NCBI RefSeq assembly: GCF_001434255.1
Contig: NZ_AZEY01000098.1
Location: forward strand, 1 to 64,000
Direction of reading: 5' to 3'
DNA: 64,000 nt
DNA from: Lentilactobacillus diolivorans DSM 14421
GTDB taxonomy: Bacteria; Bacillota; Bacilli; Lactobacillales; Lactobacillaceae
Shown: one piece after another, positions 52,814 through 62,222 of the stretch
Layout of the letters: every line of letters begins with the position of its first letter
Numbering within the stretch: the stretch's first letter is position 1
The notes under the pieces: generated by a model
The model's database searches: none
Seen by the model: only the letters and a program-made list of their open reading frames with translations
What the model was told of the DNA's origin: nothing
Position numbers and translations under genes: made by a program

Positions 52814-54187
52814 TTAACGCAAAAATTCATTCAAAACAACTGATAACTCTTCAATCATGGCTCGTCTTCTGGGATACATCATAATGAGCTTATTAATCCA
52901 AGCCTTCGCTAGATCAATGCTGCCAAAATCAGCATATTCACGAATCTTATTAGCAAGTCGACGATAACCATTTCGATTAGTTTCGGGTTTATTAAGGACA
53001 ACAACATGATAATATAAGCTGCTAATTTCACCAGGATATCTTGGGTAAAGTGACCGGGCAAAGGCGACATCTAAGATACGTGGCTTGATTCTGATTAATG
53101 TCATTAATTTATCAATTTCATGTTCATTATCCAAGATGGATGAATATTCCCATGGTGTGAGTCGATTTTCGCATTTCTTTAGTAATTTCGGATATTTCTT
53201 TTTCCAAGAGCCATCCTCTGTGATGAGCTTTTTTAGCGATTGATATGCAGATAGATCGTGGTTATCCAAAAGCCTTTTTTCAAACATGTCTTGGAGCTTT
53301 TATCGTTGGTTGGTCATTTTATATATTTTGATGAGGTAGTTTTTCCAAGAATCGTTTCTTTTAGAGTCATCAGCGTCAAGGCAGTATTGTGCGGCTAATT
53401 CGAAATCTTTTTCTTCAATTGCCAAATCAATACGCATTTTGCGAATGTCGTTAATTTGAATGTGTTTTTCCATGTATGCTTTTGCTTGTTGCAAGTGATT
53501 AAGTTGGAGGAGAATTTTCGTGTTTAAAATGCAACTTTTGCTGACATAGTAACTGTTGGGGTCTGAATTATGAACCGATGAGTATTTGGTAGTCTTTTGA
53601 ATAACATCGAATGATTTATCTGTAATTATTGGTAGCATACTGGCCAGAGCATTAAAACAATACTCATACCAGTCATTAAATTTTTGGCCGTTAAACGTTT
53701 TAATGATTTGACGAGTATAATCGATCTTTTTGTCTTCGGACTTATTTAAAACTGTATCACTAAATTCGACAAGCGCGTTGTCTACCATTGAAAAAAGATA
53801 GTCTAGAGAGTTTGAATCATCAAATGCTGTTGTTAACATGCTACCACCTGCCTGATAAATAAGAAGAAACCCATTTAATGCATGCTGATGGTAACCTTGT
53901 TTCAAACGATGTCGATATTTGTCTATAATCGGCCACAGCTTGTTGCAAATTACTTGACATTCTTTATCGGAAATAAAATTATTTAATTCAGTATTATTCA
54001 GTATTGATCCGATTTCTTCTTTTGTTTTAGCAAGCTCATAGTCCGTATTCAGTTCACCGAATTGAGCTGTGAAGTCTTTATAAAAATCGGTATCTAACTG
54101 GCATCGGTGGATAATAAACTGACGCAGATCATTGGTAGAAGTTTTTGTAACGAGTTTAATAATCGAATTTGTTTGATTGTTTTTCAT
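52814..54187 (-). pseudogene. large unknown protein, copy 2, interrupted by a nonsense codon
   Basis: Paralogue of the 51273 product over its full length: LRQFIIHRCQLDTDFYKDFTAQFG, HRLKQGYHQHALNGFLLIY, HLQQAKAYMEKHIQIND, FELAAQYCLDADD, then FEKRLLDNHDLSAYQSLKKLI. One TAA at 53300-53302 (MTNQR-stop-KLQDMFEKR) splits an otherwise continuous frame of 457 codons. The second part has no ribosome site. A single base change would explain it. Confidence 0.78.
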
Positions 54188-54367
54188 AGACGTTCTCCGT
54201 TAAATCAAAGATGTGAGGGGATTTGACGTATTAAATAAGTTTCAATAGTCATTTCTTTGTCAAGAGGATACCACATCAATCTTTACTGTGCGACCTGATT
54301 CTTAATCTAATGGACGCCGCGCCCTTATTCAGGTATCATCAAGTTAAACTAATTAGGGGTGTTTAGC

Positions 54368-55291
54368 TTGCAAAACGTTTATTTTGATCATGATGGCAAT
54401 GTTGACGATTTAGTATCACTGTTGCTTCTGTTACAAATGCCGGACGTTCATTTAACTGGTGTGGGTGTTATCGATGCAGATGGTTTTATTGAGGGATCAG
54501 TACCGGCTTCCCAGAAAATCATTGCGAAATTTGGGCATGATTCGAAGGTTCGGGTGGCTGCTTCAAACTCACGTGCCGTTCACCAATTTCCTAAAGAATG
54601 GCGCTTAAGTTCATTTTCATTCGATGCCTTTCCGATTTTAAATGAAGGTGATCCTGAATTAGCGCCTCAGGCTGATAAACCGGCTCACCTTGATATGATT
54701 GAAAAATTAAAACAGGAACCTGAAAAAACGGTATTGGTAATGACCGGGCCATTGACAGATCTAGCTCGCGCGCTGGAAGTTGATCCAAGCATCGTTGATC
54801 ATATTGAACGATTATATTGGATGGGTGGGACCATGCGAACGACTGGAAACGTCATTGAGCCCAAACATGATGGCACTGCTGAATGGAATGCTTATTGGGA
54901 TGCCGAAGCGGTTAAAACCGTTTTTGATGCCAAAATTGATATTCAAATGGTTGGTTTGGAAAGTACCAATCAAGTTCCATTGAATGCCGATGTTCAACAG
55001 CACTGGGCCGACTTGCGACGTTATCCGATGATGGATTTGATTGGTCAAGGCTATGCATTGGTATCATCATATGAAGCAAACTCCACGTATTATTTGTGGG
55101 ATGTTTTGACAACGGTTGCCAGCCAGTATCCAGAGATTGTTGAAACAAAAGATATTCGCGGTGACGTGATTGTTTCCGGCGAAGGTGCCGGTCGAACCTT
55201 TGAAACGGCTGATGGCCGCCCAATTAATTTGGTAACTAAAGTCAAGGCTGATAAGTTCTTTGATAAATTGGATGACCTGTTAACAAAATAG
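54368..55291 (+). CDS. nucleoside hydrolase (IUNH family)
   Basis: Cleaves the N-glycosidic bond of ribonucleosides to base and ribose. 307 residues from the TTG at 54368, 7 nt after AGGGGTG. N-terminal calcium-binding aspartates in DHDGNVDD (7-14), VLVMTGPLTDLARAL, WMGGTMRTTGN and EWNAYWDAEA, the family's diagnostic blocks; Asp in YLWDVLT corresponds to the last metal ligand. Purine or pyrimidine preference cannot be told. Confidence 0.9.
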   Translation: MQNVYFDHDGNVDDLVSLLLLLQMPDVHLTGVGVIDADGFIEGSVPASQKIIAKFGHDSKVRVAASNSRAVHQFPKEWRLSSFSFDAFPILNEGDPELAPQADKPAHLDMIEKLKQEPEKTVLVMTGPLTDLARALEVDPSIVDHIERLYWMGGTMRTTGNVIEPKHDGTAEWNAYWDAEAVKTVFDAKIDIQMVGLESTNQVPLNADVQQHWADLRRYPMMDLIGQGYALVSSYEANSTYYLWDVLTTVASQYPEIVETKDIRGDVIVSGEGAGRTFETADGRPINLVTKVKADKFFDKLDDLLTK

Positions 55292-55548
55292 CGTTTTTTA
55301 AGGTTTGAGTCGTTAAATCTGAAATTATTGAAAAGAGTGAAACGGAGTGTCTTTTGGCTTAAGTGGCTTCGATTCATTCTTTTTGTGATAGATACAAATT
55401 GTTTGACCGGTGTGTGTCTTGGTTGCTACTAATCTGAAACGTGGTTTAGCAAGCAGCTCCCGGAAGATGAATATTTTAATTGGCTTGAACAAAATATCAT
55501 TTGGACCGAATTCTTCTAGTCTAATCACAATAATTACCGAGTGGAGAC
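55292..55548. other. intergenic region with partial palindrome
   Basis: About 260 bp without a gene. GAAACGTGG...GCAGCTCCCGGAAG near 55435 is a left-end fragment of the large palindrome, and CTAATCACAATAATTACCGAG (55520-55541) is the accompanying motif of the second repeat. Confidence 0.5.
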
Positions 55549-55658
55549 GTGGGAAGAAAGGCAACTTCCGGCCGTATAGTCGGGTTAGCTCAATATTCAA
55601 ACCCGGAATATTAAGCTAACCCGACTACACTCTGGAAGTTAACCGCCTTTCGTCCCAC
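55549..55658 (+). repeat. intergenic palindromic element
   Basis: Outer arms GTGGGA..AAAGGC.AACTTCC / GGAAGTTAACCGCCTTTCGTCCCAC, conserved CTTCCGGCCGTATAG and CTACACTCTGGAAG, inner arms GTCGGGTTAGCT/AGCTAACCCGAC, apex ATATTC-loop-GAATAT. It ends at the stop codon of the convergent exonuclease gene. Confidence 0.83.
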
Positions 55659-55659
55659 T

Positions 55660-56409
55660 TTACTTTAATTCCAACATCACCGGACAATGATCCGACCCAT
55701 AAATATCGGTTAAGATATCAGCTGATTTAATTTGATCCTTCAAATCATTTGAAACGACAAAATAGTCAATCCGCCAGCCCGCGTTGTGTTCTCTTGCATG
55801 GGAGCGATAACTCCACCATGAATATTTGACTTCGTCGGGATGTAGAAATCTGAAAGTGTCAATGAAGCCGTTATTTAATAATTCCGTGAAGTCTTCACGT
55901 TCTTCATCCGAGAAACCGGGGTTATGGTGGTTGGTTGCGTCATTTTTTAAATCAATGGGTTGGTGAGCAACATTCAAGTCACCACAAAAGATAACCGATT
56001 TGTTTGTTTTAAGCTGGTTGATATAATTTAAAAAGGCTCGGTTATACGCGCGTTTAAAGGCTAGTCGCTTTAACTTTGGCTGCGAATTTGGCGTATAGCT
56101 GACAATGACGTAGTAGTTATCGTATTCCAATGTAATGGTTCGGCCTTCATGATCAAGTTCATCGACGCCAAGCCCGTTGGTAACATGAAGGGGTTCTTGT
56201 TTCGTGAAAATAGCGGTTCCGGAGTACCCCTTTTTGTCAGCGTAATTCCAATACTGGTGGTAGCCGGGAAGATCGACTTTAATTTGTCCGGGTTGAAGCT
56301 TGGTCTCGCCAATACAAAAGATATCAGCGTCTAAATTTTTGAACGTTGTCATAAAGTCGTGTCTAATCGCGGCTCGTAAGCCATTAACATTCCATGCAAT
56401 TAATTTCAT
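55660..56409 (-). CDS. xthA: exodeoxyribonuclease III (AP endonuclease)
   Basis: 249-residue base-excision-repair enzyme that incises abasic sites and trims 3' ends. Blocks: MKLIAWNVNGLRAA, CIGETKLQ (metal-binding Glu), FCGDLNVAH (Asp/Asn), YSWWSYR and GSDHCPVMLEL (catalytic Asp-His). Length normal for the ExoA/XthA type. The start overlaps the stop of the upstream 161-residue gene by 4 nt. Confidence 0.93.
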   Translation of the reverse strand: MKLIAWNVNGLRAAIRHDFMTTFKNLDADIFCIGETKLQPGQIKVDLPGYHQYWNYADKKGYSGTAIFTKQEPLHVTNGLGVDELDHEGRTITLEYDNYYVIVSYTPNSQPKLKRLAFKRAYNRAFLNYINQLKTNKSVIFCGDLNVAHQPIDLKNDATNHHNPGFSDEEREDFTELLNNGFIDTFRFLHPDEVKYSWWSYRSHAREHNAGWRIDYFVVSNDLKDQIKSADILTDIYGSDHCPVMLELK

Positions 56410-56891
56410 TTACTCGAATCCTCTTTTACTAGTTTTATTAATTTCGCGCGATTCCCTTTAACACTAAAGGGGAGCTGGTTGAGTTGATCAAAGATGACTT
56501 GGACCAACTGTTTGATTTGATCAGGTTGGGCACTACGATTCAAAAAATCACTTACCGCTTGGTCGTAGTTGTTTTTATGCGCTAAATTCAACTTTTTCCA
56601 ATTAATATCCTTAAATGCGGCTAATAATTCCTTTGAATGATTTGGAAGGACAAGTTTACCCTGCTTAATGAGGACTGCGACAATTGGGTAGCCGGCATAG
56701 TGCTGCCAATAAGTCGCGTTGTCATTGGATGAATACAAATCGTCTGAAATCCTGACGGTGTAGCGTTTTGAGTAGTTTGATGAGGTTACCAATGCGTCTG
56801 TGTCCCGCATTGTGATCCGATTATCTGCGATTGCACTCAGAGCTTCATAAACTTTAGCAATGGGTGTTTGCTTTCTTGTGGTGTCAGTCAT
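56406..56891 (-). CDS. unknown protein coupled to exonuclease III
   Basis: 161 residues, soluble, Lys- and Asn-rich, with DNRITMRDTDALVTSSNYSKRYTVRIS, YWQHYAGYPIVAVLIKQGKL and helical C-terminal part. GGGAGGG precedes the ATG. It shares an ATGA junction with xthA, so the two are translated together; a DNA-related role is possible but not shown. No family recognised. Confidence 0.68.
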   Translation of the reverse strand: MTDTTRKQTPIAKVYEALSAIADNRITMRDTDALVTSSNYSKRYTVRISDDLYSSNDNATYWQHYAGYPIVAVLIKQGKLVLPNHSKELLAAFKDINWKKLNLAHKNNYDQAVSDFLNRSAQPDQIKQLVQVIFDQLNQLPFSVKGNRAKLIKLVKEDSSK

Positions 56892-56963
56892 TAAATCCCT
56901 CCCGAAAACTCATCTACGTCTAATTTACCGCAACAGGGTGGATTGTGCTACTTTTCCAAGCTT

Positions 56964-56979
56964 TGTTTCACGTGAAACA
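56964..56979. promoter_or_regulatory. parS: parS centromere-like site (ParB/Spo0J binding)
   Basis: TGTTTCACGTGAAACA, a perfect 16-bp palindrome identical to the widely conserved parS consensus. It is intergenic, 111 nt before an oxidoreductase gene. ParB loads at parS and spreads; the sites cluster around the chromosomal origin, so this window probably lies in the origin-proximal part of the chromosome. Confidence 0.88.
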
Positions 56980-57074
56980 TTAAAAGGGGAGTTGTTGAAA
57001 GTGACTCTTCCAGCTAAAATTGAATCAAACTTAACGTTAATTTGGTCATCATTTAAAATGGAGGTGCCTTTTAG

Positions 57075-58268
57075 ATGAGTTATTTACAAGTTGGAAAATC
57101 GTTAACGTTGCCCTGTGGGATGACGGTTAAAAACCGCTTCTTTAAGTCGGCGATGAGCGAAACTTTTGCGGACAACGATCATCAGCCCAACGCGCTTCAC
57201 GTTAACTTATATCGAAAATGGGCGAACGGTGGTGCTGGTATCGTTGTGACCGGCAATGTGATGGTTGATCATCATGCGATGGCCGAGCCAGGAAATGTTG
57301 TGATTGAAGACGACCGCAGCTTGCCAATTTTAAAAAAGTGGGCGGAGGCGGGCACTCAAAATAATACCCAGCTTTGGCTGCAATTAAATCATCCTGGAAA
57401 ACAATCACCACGAATTTTTTCAGAACAGCCGGTTGCACCGAGTGCCATTCCGATTAGTGGTCAGAATCACCATGCATTTAATCAGCCGCGGGAATTGCGA
57501 ACGGCTGAAGTTAAAGAATTAGTTGCAAAATTTGTGCGGGCGGCCGAGATTGCGCAGTCCGCCGGATTTACGGGCGTTCAAATTCACGGTGCGTTTGGTT
57601 ACCTGGTTAATCAGTTTCTCTCACGTAAGGACAATCGTCGAACGGATGAATATGGTGGGTCATTGGAAAACCGGATGCACTTTTTGGTTGAAATTTATGA
57701 GGGTATTCGTGAAAGTTGCGGGCCGCAATTTGCAATTTCTCTAAAATTGAGCGTTACTGATTTAGATCTGGATGGTTTTTCAGAAGCAGATTCAATTCAG
57801 GTAGCGAAAAAGATGGCTGCTCTGGGAATTGATTTGATTGAGATAGCAGGAGATAATTATGAGAATTCGGAATTGGGCTTTTCAGGTTATGCCCACATGC
57901 TGAATCAATTGGTTAATGTTCCAATTGTGCTAAGTGGTGGTTTTCGTCGGGTGTCAACGATGGAGGAAGCACTTGGCCGAAACGATGCGGCTTTAATTGG
58001 TATTTGTACGCCAATGCTGGTGATTCCGGACTTACCAAACCAAGTTTTAAACGATCAGTACCGTGCATTTGACCTACCATTAACAACTGGAAATAAACAT
58101 CTCGATGCCAAATTGATGTCAGCAATGGTGACCAGCTATTGTGAAGAACAGGCGAAACGGCTTGCCGAGAATAAGCAACCTCAGGTTTATTCAAACGGAT
58201 GGCGGGCGTTGGCTGCCAGTGTGGCGTTGCACGGACCAAAGGGGCTGGTGCCCAGAAGAAAGGTGTGA
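57075..58268 (+). CDS. NADH:flavin oxidoreductase / Old Yellow Enzyme family
   Basis: 397-residue FMN-dependent TIM-barrel reductase. FFKSAMSETFAD, WLQLNHPGKQ, GFTGVQIHGAFGYLVNQFLS, NRRTDEYGGSLENRMHF and LSGGFRR blocks define the family; the HGA.G pattern carries the substrate-binding His (His-Gly-Ala). Single domain without the Fe-S and second flavin part of the 2,4-dienoyl-CoA reductase type. GGAGGTG lies before the ATG. Substrate unknown. Confidence 0.9.
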   Translation: MSYLQVGKSLTLPCGMTVKNRFFKSAMSETFADNDHQPNALHVNLYRKWANGGAGIVVTGNVMVDHHAMAEPGNVVIEDDRSLPILKKWAEAGTQNNTQLWLQLNHPGKQSPRIFSEQPVAPSAIPISGQNHHAFNQPRELRTAEVKELVAKFVRAAEIAQSAGFTGVQIHGAFGYLVNQFLSRKDNRRTDEYGGSLENRMHFLVEIYEGIRESCGPQFAISLKLSVTDLDLDGFSEADSIQVAKKMAALGIDLIEIAGDNYENSELGFSGYAHMLNQLVNVPIVLSGGFRRVSTMEEALGRNDAALIGICTPMLVIPDLPNQVLNDQYRAFDLPLTTGNKHLDAKLMSAMVTSYCEEQAKRLAENKQPQVYSNGWRALAASVALHGPKGLVPRRKV

Positions 58269-58441
58269 GAACAGTCTGAGTTGGAATGCGGTGGACGTTT
58301 GAAGACCTATCTTTTCGAAATTATTAATTTGTCTATTTATAGACAAACCGAAGTGGTTATCACTTGAATCTTGGCTGCCACTAAGTTATTATAAGTGTAG
58401 GTATTAGACAAATGTCCAACTATTGACATAAGTATACAAAA

Positions 58442-58495
58442 CAAACAACAGCACCGGTTGACGGGTCCCCTCCCATTAACCGGTGCTGTTGTTTG
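58442..58495. terminator. strong bidirectional terminator
   Basis: Perfect 18-bp stem beginning CAAACAACAGCACCGGTT (58442-58459) with its mate at 58478-58495, loop GACGGGTCCCCTCCCATT. Between the convergent oxidoreductase and alarmone synthetase genes. Confidence 0.85.
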
Positions 58496-58496
58496 T

Positions 58497-59180
58497 TTAT
58501 TGCAGGTCTTTGAAAATCTCTTGCATGCGACTCTCAATATCATACAATTCGGTGGCGTATTTCTGGAGATTACCAGTGTGCTCTTTAACTTTTTTAGGAT
58601 CGACATTGGTTTTATAGCGCAGCTTGTGCTCCAAGCTGGCCCACATATCCATCCCGATTGTCCGAATCTGAACTTCCACGGGGACGTCTTCAACACCAGT
58701 TGACTGAAAAACCGGTATCGAAACAACAATGTGTAGGCTACGATAACCACTGGGTTTGGGATTCTTAATATAGTCTTTTCGCCTAATTAGAGTAACATCG
58801 GATTGATCAATTAGGGCTTCCTCAATTCGATAAATATCATCGATGTAGTTGGTAATGACCCGGATTCCGGCAATGTCATAAATATGATTCCGGACATTTT
58901 CAATGGTCAGATCAAGCCCTTTGCGATCTAATTTACCGATTAGACTACCAATTGATTTCATTCGTTCTTCCATGTGGTGAATTGGATTATGATCATAATT
59001 CATTGAATACTCATCATCCAGATTTTCCAGCTTGGTTCCAATCTCGTTGGCCCCGGAATGGCACAATTGGAAAATTTTGACTAGCGCTTTAAAATCATCA
59101 ATTCTACTTTTCTGCTGTGATTGTTTTAATTGCTGCTCAATTTGTTTGACGTTTAAAAAATTATTTCGCTCTAATATCAT
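58497..59180 (-). CDS. small alarmone synthetase (RelP/RelQ type)
   Basis: 227-residue single-domain (p)ppGpp synthetase: DIAGIRVITNYIDDIYRIEE, RRKDYIKNPKPSGYRSLHIVV with the substrate-binding Arg/Lys and Tyr-Arg-Ser-Leu-His, and VPVEVQIRTIGMDMWASLEHKL with the catalytic Glu. No hydrolase or regulatory domain, so it makes alarmone from GTP/GDP and ATP when induced. The KNPKPSGYRSLH block looks closer to the RelP (YwaC) branch. AAAGGAG precedes the ATG. Confidence 0.88.
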   Translation of the reverse strand: MILERNNFLNVKQIEQQLKQSQQKSRIDDFKALVKIFQLCHSGANEIGTKLENLDDEYSMNYDHNPIHHMEERMKSIGSLIGKLDRKGLDLTIENVRNHIYDIAGIRVITNYIDDIYRIEEALIDQSDVTLIRRKDYIKNPKPSGYRSLHIVVSIPVFQSTGVEDVPVEVQIRTIGMDMWASLEHKLRYKTNVDPKKVKEHTGNLQKYATELYDIESRMQEIFKDLQ

Positions 59181-59281
59181 AAAGAGACTCCTTTGGTGGT
59201 TAGTGTTTTGTCAATACTATTAGGATAACTTTATTTTAGCAGAGTAAGTGATTTTCCCAAAAATAGTTATGAGTTCTTAGT

Positions 59282-59345
59282 AAAAACCTCCTTTGACTCA
59301 TGGATTTTGAAAGAGTATCAAAATCATGAGCCAAAGGAGGTTTTT
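59282..59345. terminator. strong bidirectional terminator
   Basis: AAAAACCTCCTTTG / CAAAGGAGGTTTTT outer stem, CTCATG/CATGAG and TTTTG/CAAAA inner pairs, T run on both strands. It lies 22 nt past the lipoprotein gene (-). Curiously the stem contains a ribosome-site-like AAAGGAGG. Confidence 0.85.
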
Positions 59346-59366
59346 AGTTAAATCAGGATGGGTCAC

Positions 59367-60323
59367 TTACTTGGTGATATAAATATATAACGTGGTTGTT
59401 GAATAACCAATTCTAAAGTCAACACCATTTGAATGGAGTGCCTTGGTGGTTGTTTTAGTGGTTTTCTTTGATTTGGCCTGCTTTTGGAAATCTTTCATAA
59501 TCTGTTTTGCGTCAGCACCAACGCTGTTGGCTAAAATAGAGAACGAGAGGCCAAAGTTCTTAGCCCGGACTTTGTCTTTCATCGCGGCAACCGGTACCAG
59601 CATTGCGATTCCGGTTACCTGTTGACGATCTTGATTCATTCGGATGGTGACGTCTTTAGTGGTCACTAAATTATGAATACCGTCTTTGGACTTTGTGGGT
59701 AATAATTGATTGGCAACTTTGGATTTAGCATCCTTCATCGCTGCTTCAACCATCTGCTGAGTTTGCTTCATCGCAGTGGCCTGCTGTTTTAAGGCAGCAG
59801 CCTTTTTAGCTTGAGCTTGCAAAGTTGCGGCCGCAGAAGTATCACCCTTGGCCAACTTTTTTCTAGCCACGGCAACTGCCTGCTGAATCGCAACTTGCTC
59901 GCGTTTCAGCTTGGTGCCTTGAGTTTGCAAGGCAGCAGCTCTTTTTTGATCAGCTTTTGAAAGGGCGGTCGCAATCGTTGCTTGATTATAGGCGCGTTGC
60001 AGTTTTGGATAAGTTGTTAGGGAATTTACTTTGCCAACTTTAACTGTTTGTTTGACACCACCAGCTGATAAGACGACCCGTTGTGATTGGGTGGTTGCTG
60101 GAATCGTCAGCGCGAAGCTACCGTTGTTGGTTGATTCGGTTTTTGCCGAGCCGTTGTTAATCCGATAACTAATTTGTTTGTGGCTGCTCTGTCCCTTGAT
60201 GATGGCTGCCAGACCATCAGGCTTGAGCTGGTGGCTTTTTACCGATAAAGTCGGTCGACCACAACCAGCCAAGCCCAAAAGAAGTAGGGCAACGATCGAA
60301 GCAATCCTAATTAATTTTTTCAC
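59367..60323 (-). CDS. secreted lipoprotein of unknown function
   Basis: 318 residues. Signal peptide with lipobox LAGC (Cys at about 21), so it is lipid-anchored outside the membrane. Residues about 25-95 look like an Ig-like beta domain; 105-200 is a long Ala/Gln/Lys coiled-coil (AALQTQGTKLKREQVAIQQAV...); the end (about 215-318) is mixed with GIAMLVPVAAM and LYIYITK. GTG start 5 nt behind AGGAGG. It begins 9 nt after the ABC exporter gene stop on the same strand, so it may be part of that exporter operon. Confidence 0.78.
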   Translation of the reverse strand: MKKLIRIASIVALLLLGLAGCGRPTLSVKSHQLKPDGLAAIIKGQSSHKQISYRINNGSAKTESTNNGSFALTIPATTQSQRVVLSAGGVKQTVKVGKVNSLTTYPKLQRAYNQATIATALSKADQKRAAALQTQGTKLKREQVAIQQAVAVARKKLAKGDTSAAATLQAQAKKAAALKQQATAMKQTQQMVEAAMKDAKSKVANQLLPTKSKDGIHNLVTTKDVTIRMNQDRQQVTGIAMLVPVAAMKDKVRAKNFGLSFSILANSVGADAKQIMKDFQKQAKSKKTTKTTTKALHSNGVDFRIGYSTTTLYIYITK

Positions 60324-60332
60324 GGTGTCCTC

Positions 60333-62222
60333 CTAACTAAACGAGACATTGTCTGAGAATTGACTGTTGTAAAGATCAGCGTAGAATCCATTTTTAGCCA
60401 GTAGTTCATTATGGGTACCAGTTTCAACCACCGAACCGTTATTCATCACAATGATGTTGTCAGCGTTTTGAATGGTTGATAATCGGTGCGCCACAACAAA
60501 ACTGGTCCGATTCTTCAGTAGTTCGCTCATGGCGTGCTGAATTTGAACTTCGGTTCGCGTATCAACTGAGCTGGTGGCTTCATCAAGAATCAAAATTTCC
60601 GGATCAGCCACAAAGGCTCTGGCAATTGTGACTAACTGACGTTGACCTTGAGAAATATTGGAGGCGGCCTCGTTTAAAACGGTGTCGTAACCGTTGGGCA
60701 ATTTTCTGACAAATTCGTCTACGTGGGCGGCCTTGGCGGCTTCGATAATATCATCGTGGGTGGCCTTTTCACGGCCATACTTAATATTATCGTAAATTGT
60801 TCCGGTAAACAGCCAAGTATCTTGTAAAACCATGGCAAAATGTGATCGGAGATCTTCACGGTCAATGTCTCTGGTATCAACACCCTTTAAGCGAATGGCA
60901 CCACCTTTTACATCATAGAAACGTTCCAATAAATTAATGATGGTTGTTTTACCCGCTCCGGTTGGGCCAACAATGGCAACCTGCTGACCAGGTTTAACCG
61001 TTAAGTTATAATCGGTCATTAATAAATCTTGATCCTCATAGCCAAATTGAACGTGTTCCAATGAAATAACGTCATCGGTTTCTTTGACTTCACGATTGGC
61101 CTTGGTGTTCTTCATTTCTTCTTCGTCAATCACTTCAAAGACCCGTTCAGCAGAGGCAATTGTTGATTGAATCGTGTTCATGAGGTTTGCCAATTGAGAA
61201 ATAGGTTGTGAAAATTGATTGGTGTATTGCAGAAAGGCTTGAACATTTCCCAGTGTTACCGTTCCGTTAGCCACCTGAATACCACCAATTACGGCTACAA
61301 ACACATAACCAATGTTATTCATGAAGATCATAAGCGGCATGATAATGCCCGAAATGAACTGGGCCTTCCAAGCGGCTTGATAATATTTATCGTTTTGATC
61401 TTCAAACTTCTCGATCGTATCGGCTTCTTTACGGAAGCTCTTGAGCACTTGCTGGCCGGCATAGTTTTCTTCCACTTGATTGTTTAACAGGCCAAGACTT
61501 TTTTGCTGGGCCGCAAAGAACCTTTGTGATTTGGGAGCAACAATTCCCACAACAATTAAGCTCAGCGGGATAGTCACAAAGGCAATTAAGGTTAATTTCC
61601 AACTAATCGAAAACATCATCCAAAGGGTTCCAATAAAAGTCACAAAACTGGTTACCGCTTGGGTCAGACTTTGCTGAAGCGTGCTGGCTATATTATCCAT
61701 ATCATTAACTGCTCGGCTCATAATGTCACCGTTACTATGAGTGTCGTAGTATCTAATTGGCACAACCCGCATTTTCTGTTTCATTTGACGACGCAAACGA
61801 TAAACGGTTCGCTGAGAGATCAGGGTCATGATGAATTGCTGCAGATAACTGAAGATAGCGGCAGCTAAGTACATGATGGCAACCACGATGATAATGTGGA
61901 CAATTTTGTCGAAATTAATGGGTAAATTACCAATGTTGAAACCAGCCTTTTGTTCGGCAGTTCCCTTCATAACTCCCTTATAAATTTCGGTCGTTGCCTG
62001 CCCAAGTATTTTAGGGGTTCGAATTTGGAAGATCACACTGGTAATTGCAAAAATCAGGACTAAGATTAAGCCAACAATTCGGTCTGACATATAGTGCATG
62101 AGACGGGCAGTCGTGCCCCAGAAATTCTTTGGCTTTTCAACGACACCTTGATAACCACCAGGACCTCCCCGACGACCACCTGGGCCAGCTGTTGACTGGT
62201 TTTCAGATTTATCTTCTGCCAT
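60333..62222 (-). CDS. heterodimeric ABC exporter subunit (LmrD/YheH-like)
   Basis: 629-residue half-transporter: a Gly-rich N-terminal tail (GPGGRRGGPGGYQG), six helices, then the ATPase with Walker A GPTGAGKT, Q-loop VLQD, signature NISQGQRQL, Walker B ILILDEATSSVD and switch His in VAHRLST. The intact Glu after Walker B marks the catalytically competent half of such heterodimers. The start overlaps the partner gene stop by one base. Function depends on its partner, which is frameshifted here. Confidence 0.88.
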   Translation of the reverse strand: MAEDKSENQSTAGPGGRRGGPGGYQGVVEKPKNFWGTTARLMHYMSDRIVGLILVLIFAITSVIFQIRTPKILGQATTEIYKGVMKGTAEQKAGFNIGNLPINFDKIVHIIIVVAIMYLAAAIFSYLQQFIMTLISQRTVYRLRRQMKQKMRVVPIRYYDTHSNGDIMSRAVNDMDNIASTLQQSLTQAVTSFVTFIGTLWMMFSISWKLTLIAFVTIPLSLIVVGIVAPKSQRFFAAQQKSLGLLNNQVEENYAGQQVLKSFRKEADTIEKFEDQNDKYYQAAWKAQFISGIIMPLMIFMNNIGYVFVAVIGGIQVANGTVTLGNVQAFLQYTNQFSQPISQLANLMNTIQSTIASAERVFEVIDEEEMKNTKANREVKETDDVISLEHVQFGYEDQDLLMTDYNLTVKPGQQVAIVGPTGAGKTTIINLLERFYDVKGGAIRLKGVDTRDIDREDLRSHFAMVLQDTWLFTGTIYDNIKYGREKATHDDIIEAAKAAHVDEFVRKLPNGYDTVLNEAASNISQGQRQLVTIARAFVADPEILILDEATSSVDTRTEVQIQHAMSELLKNRTSFVVAHRLSTIQNADNIIVMNNGSVVETGTHNELLAKNGFYADLYNSQFSDNVSFS

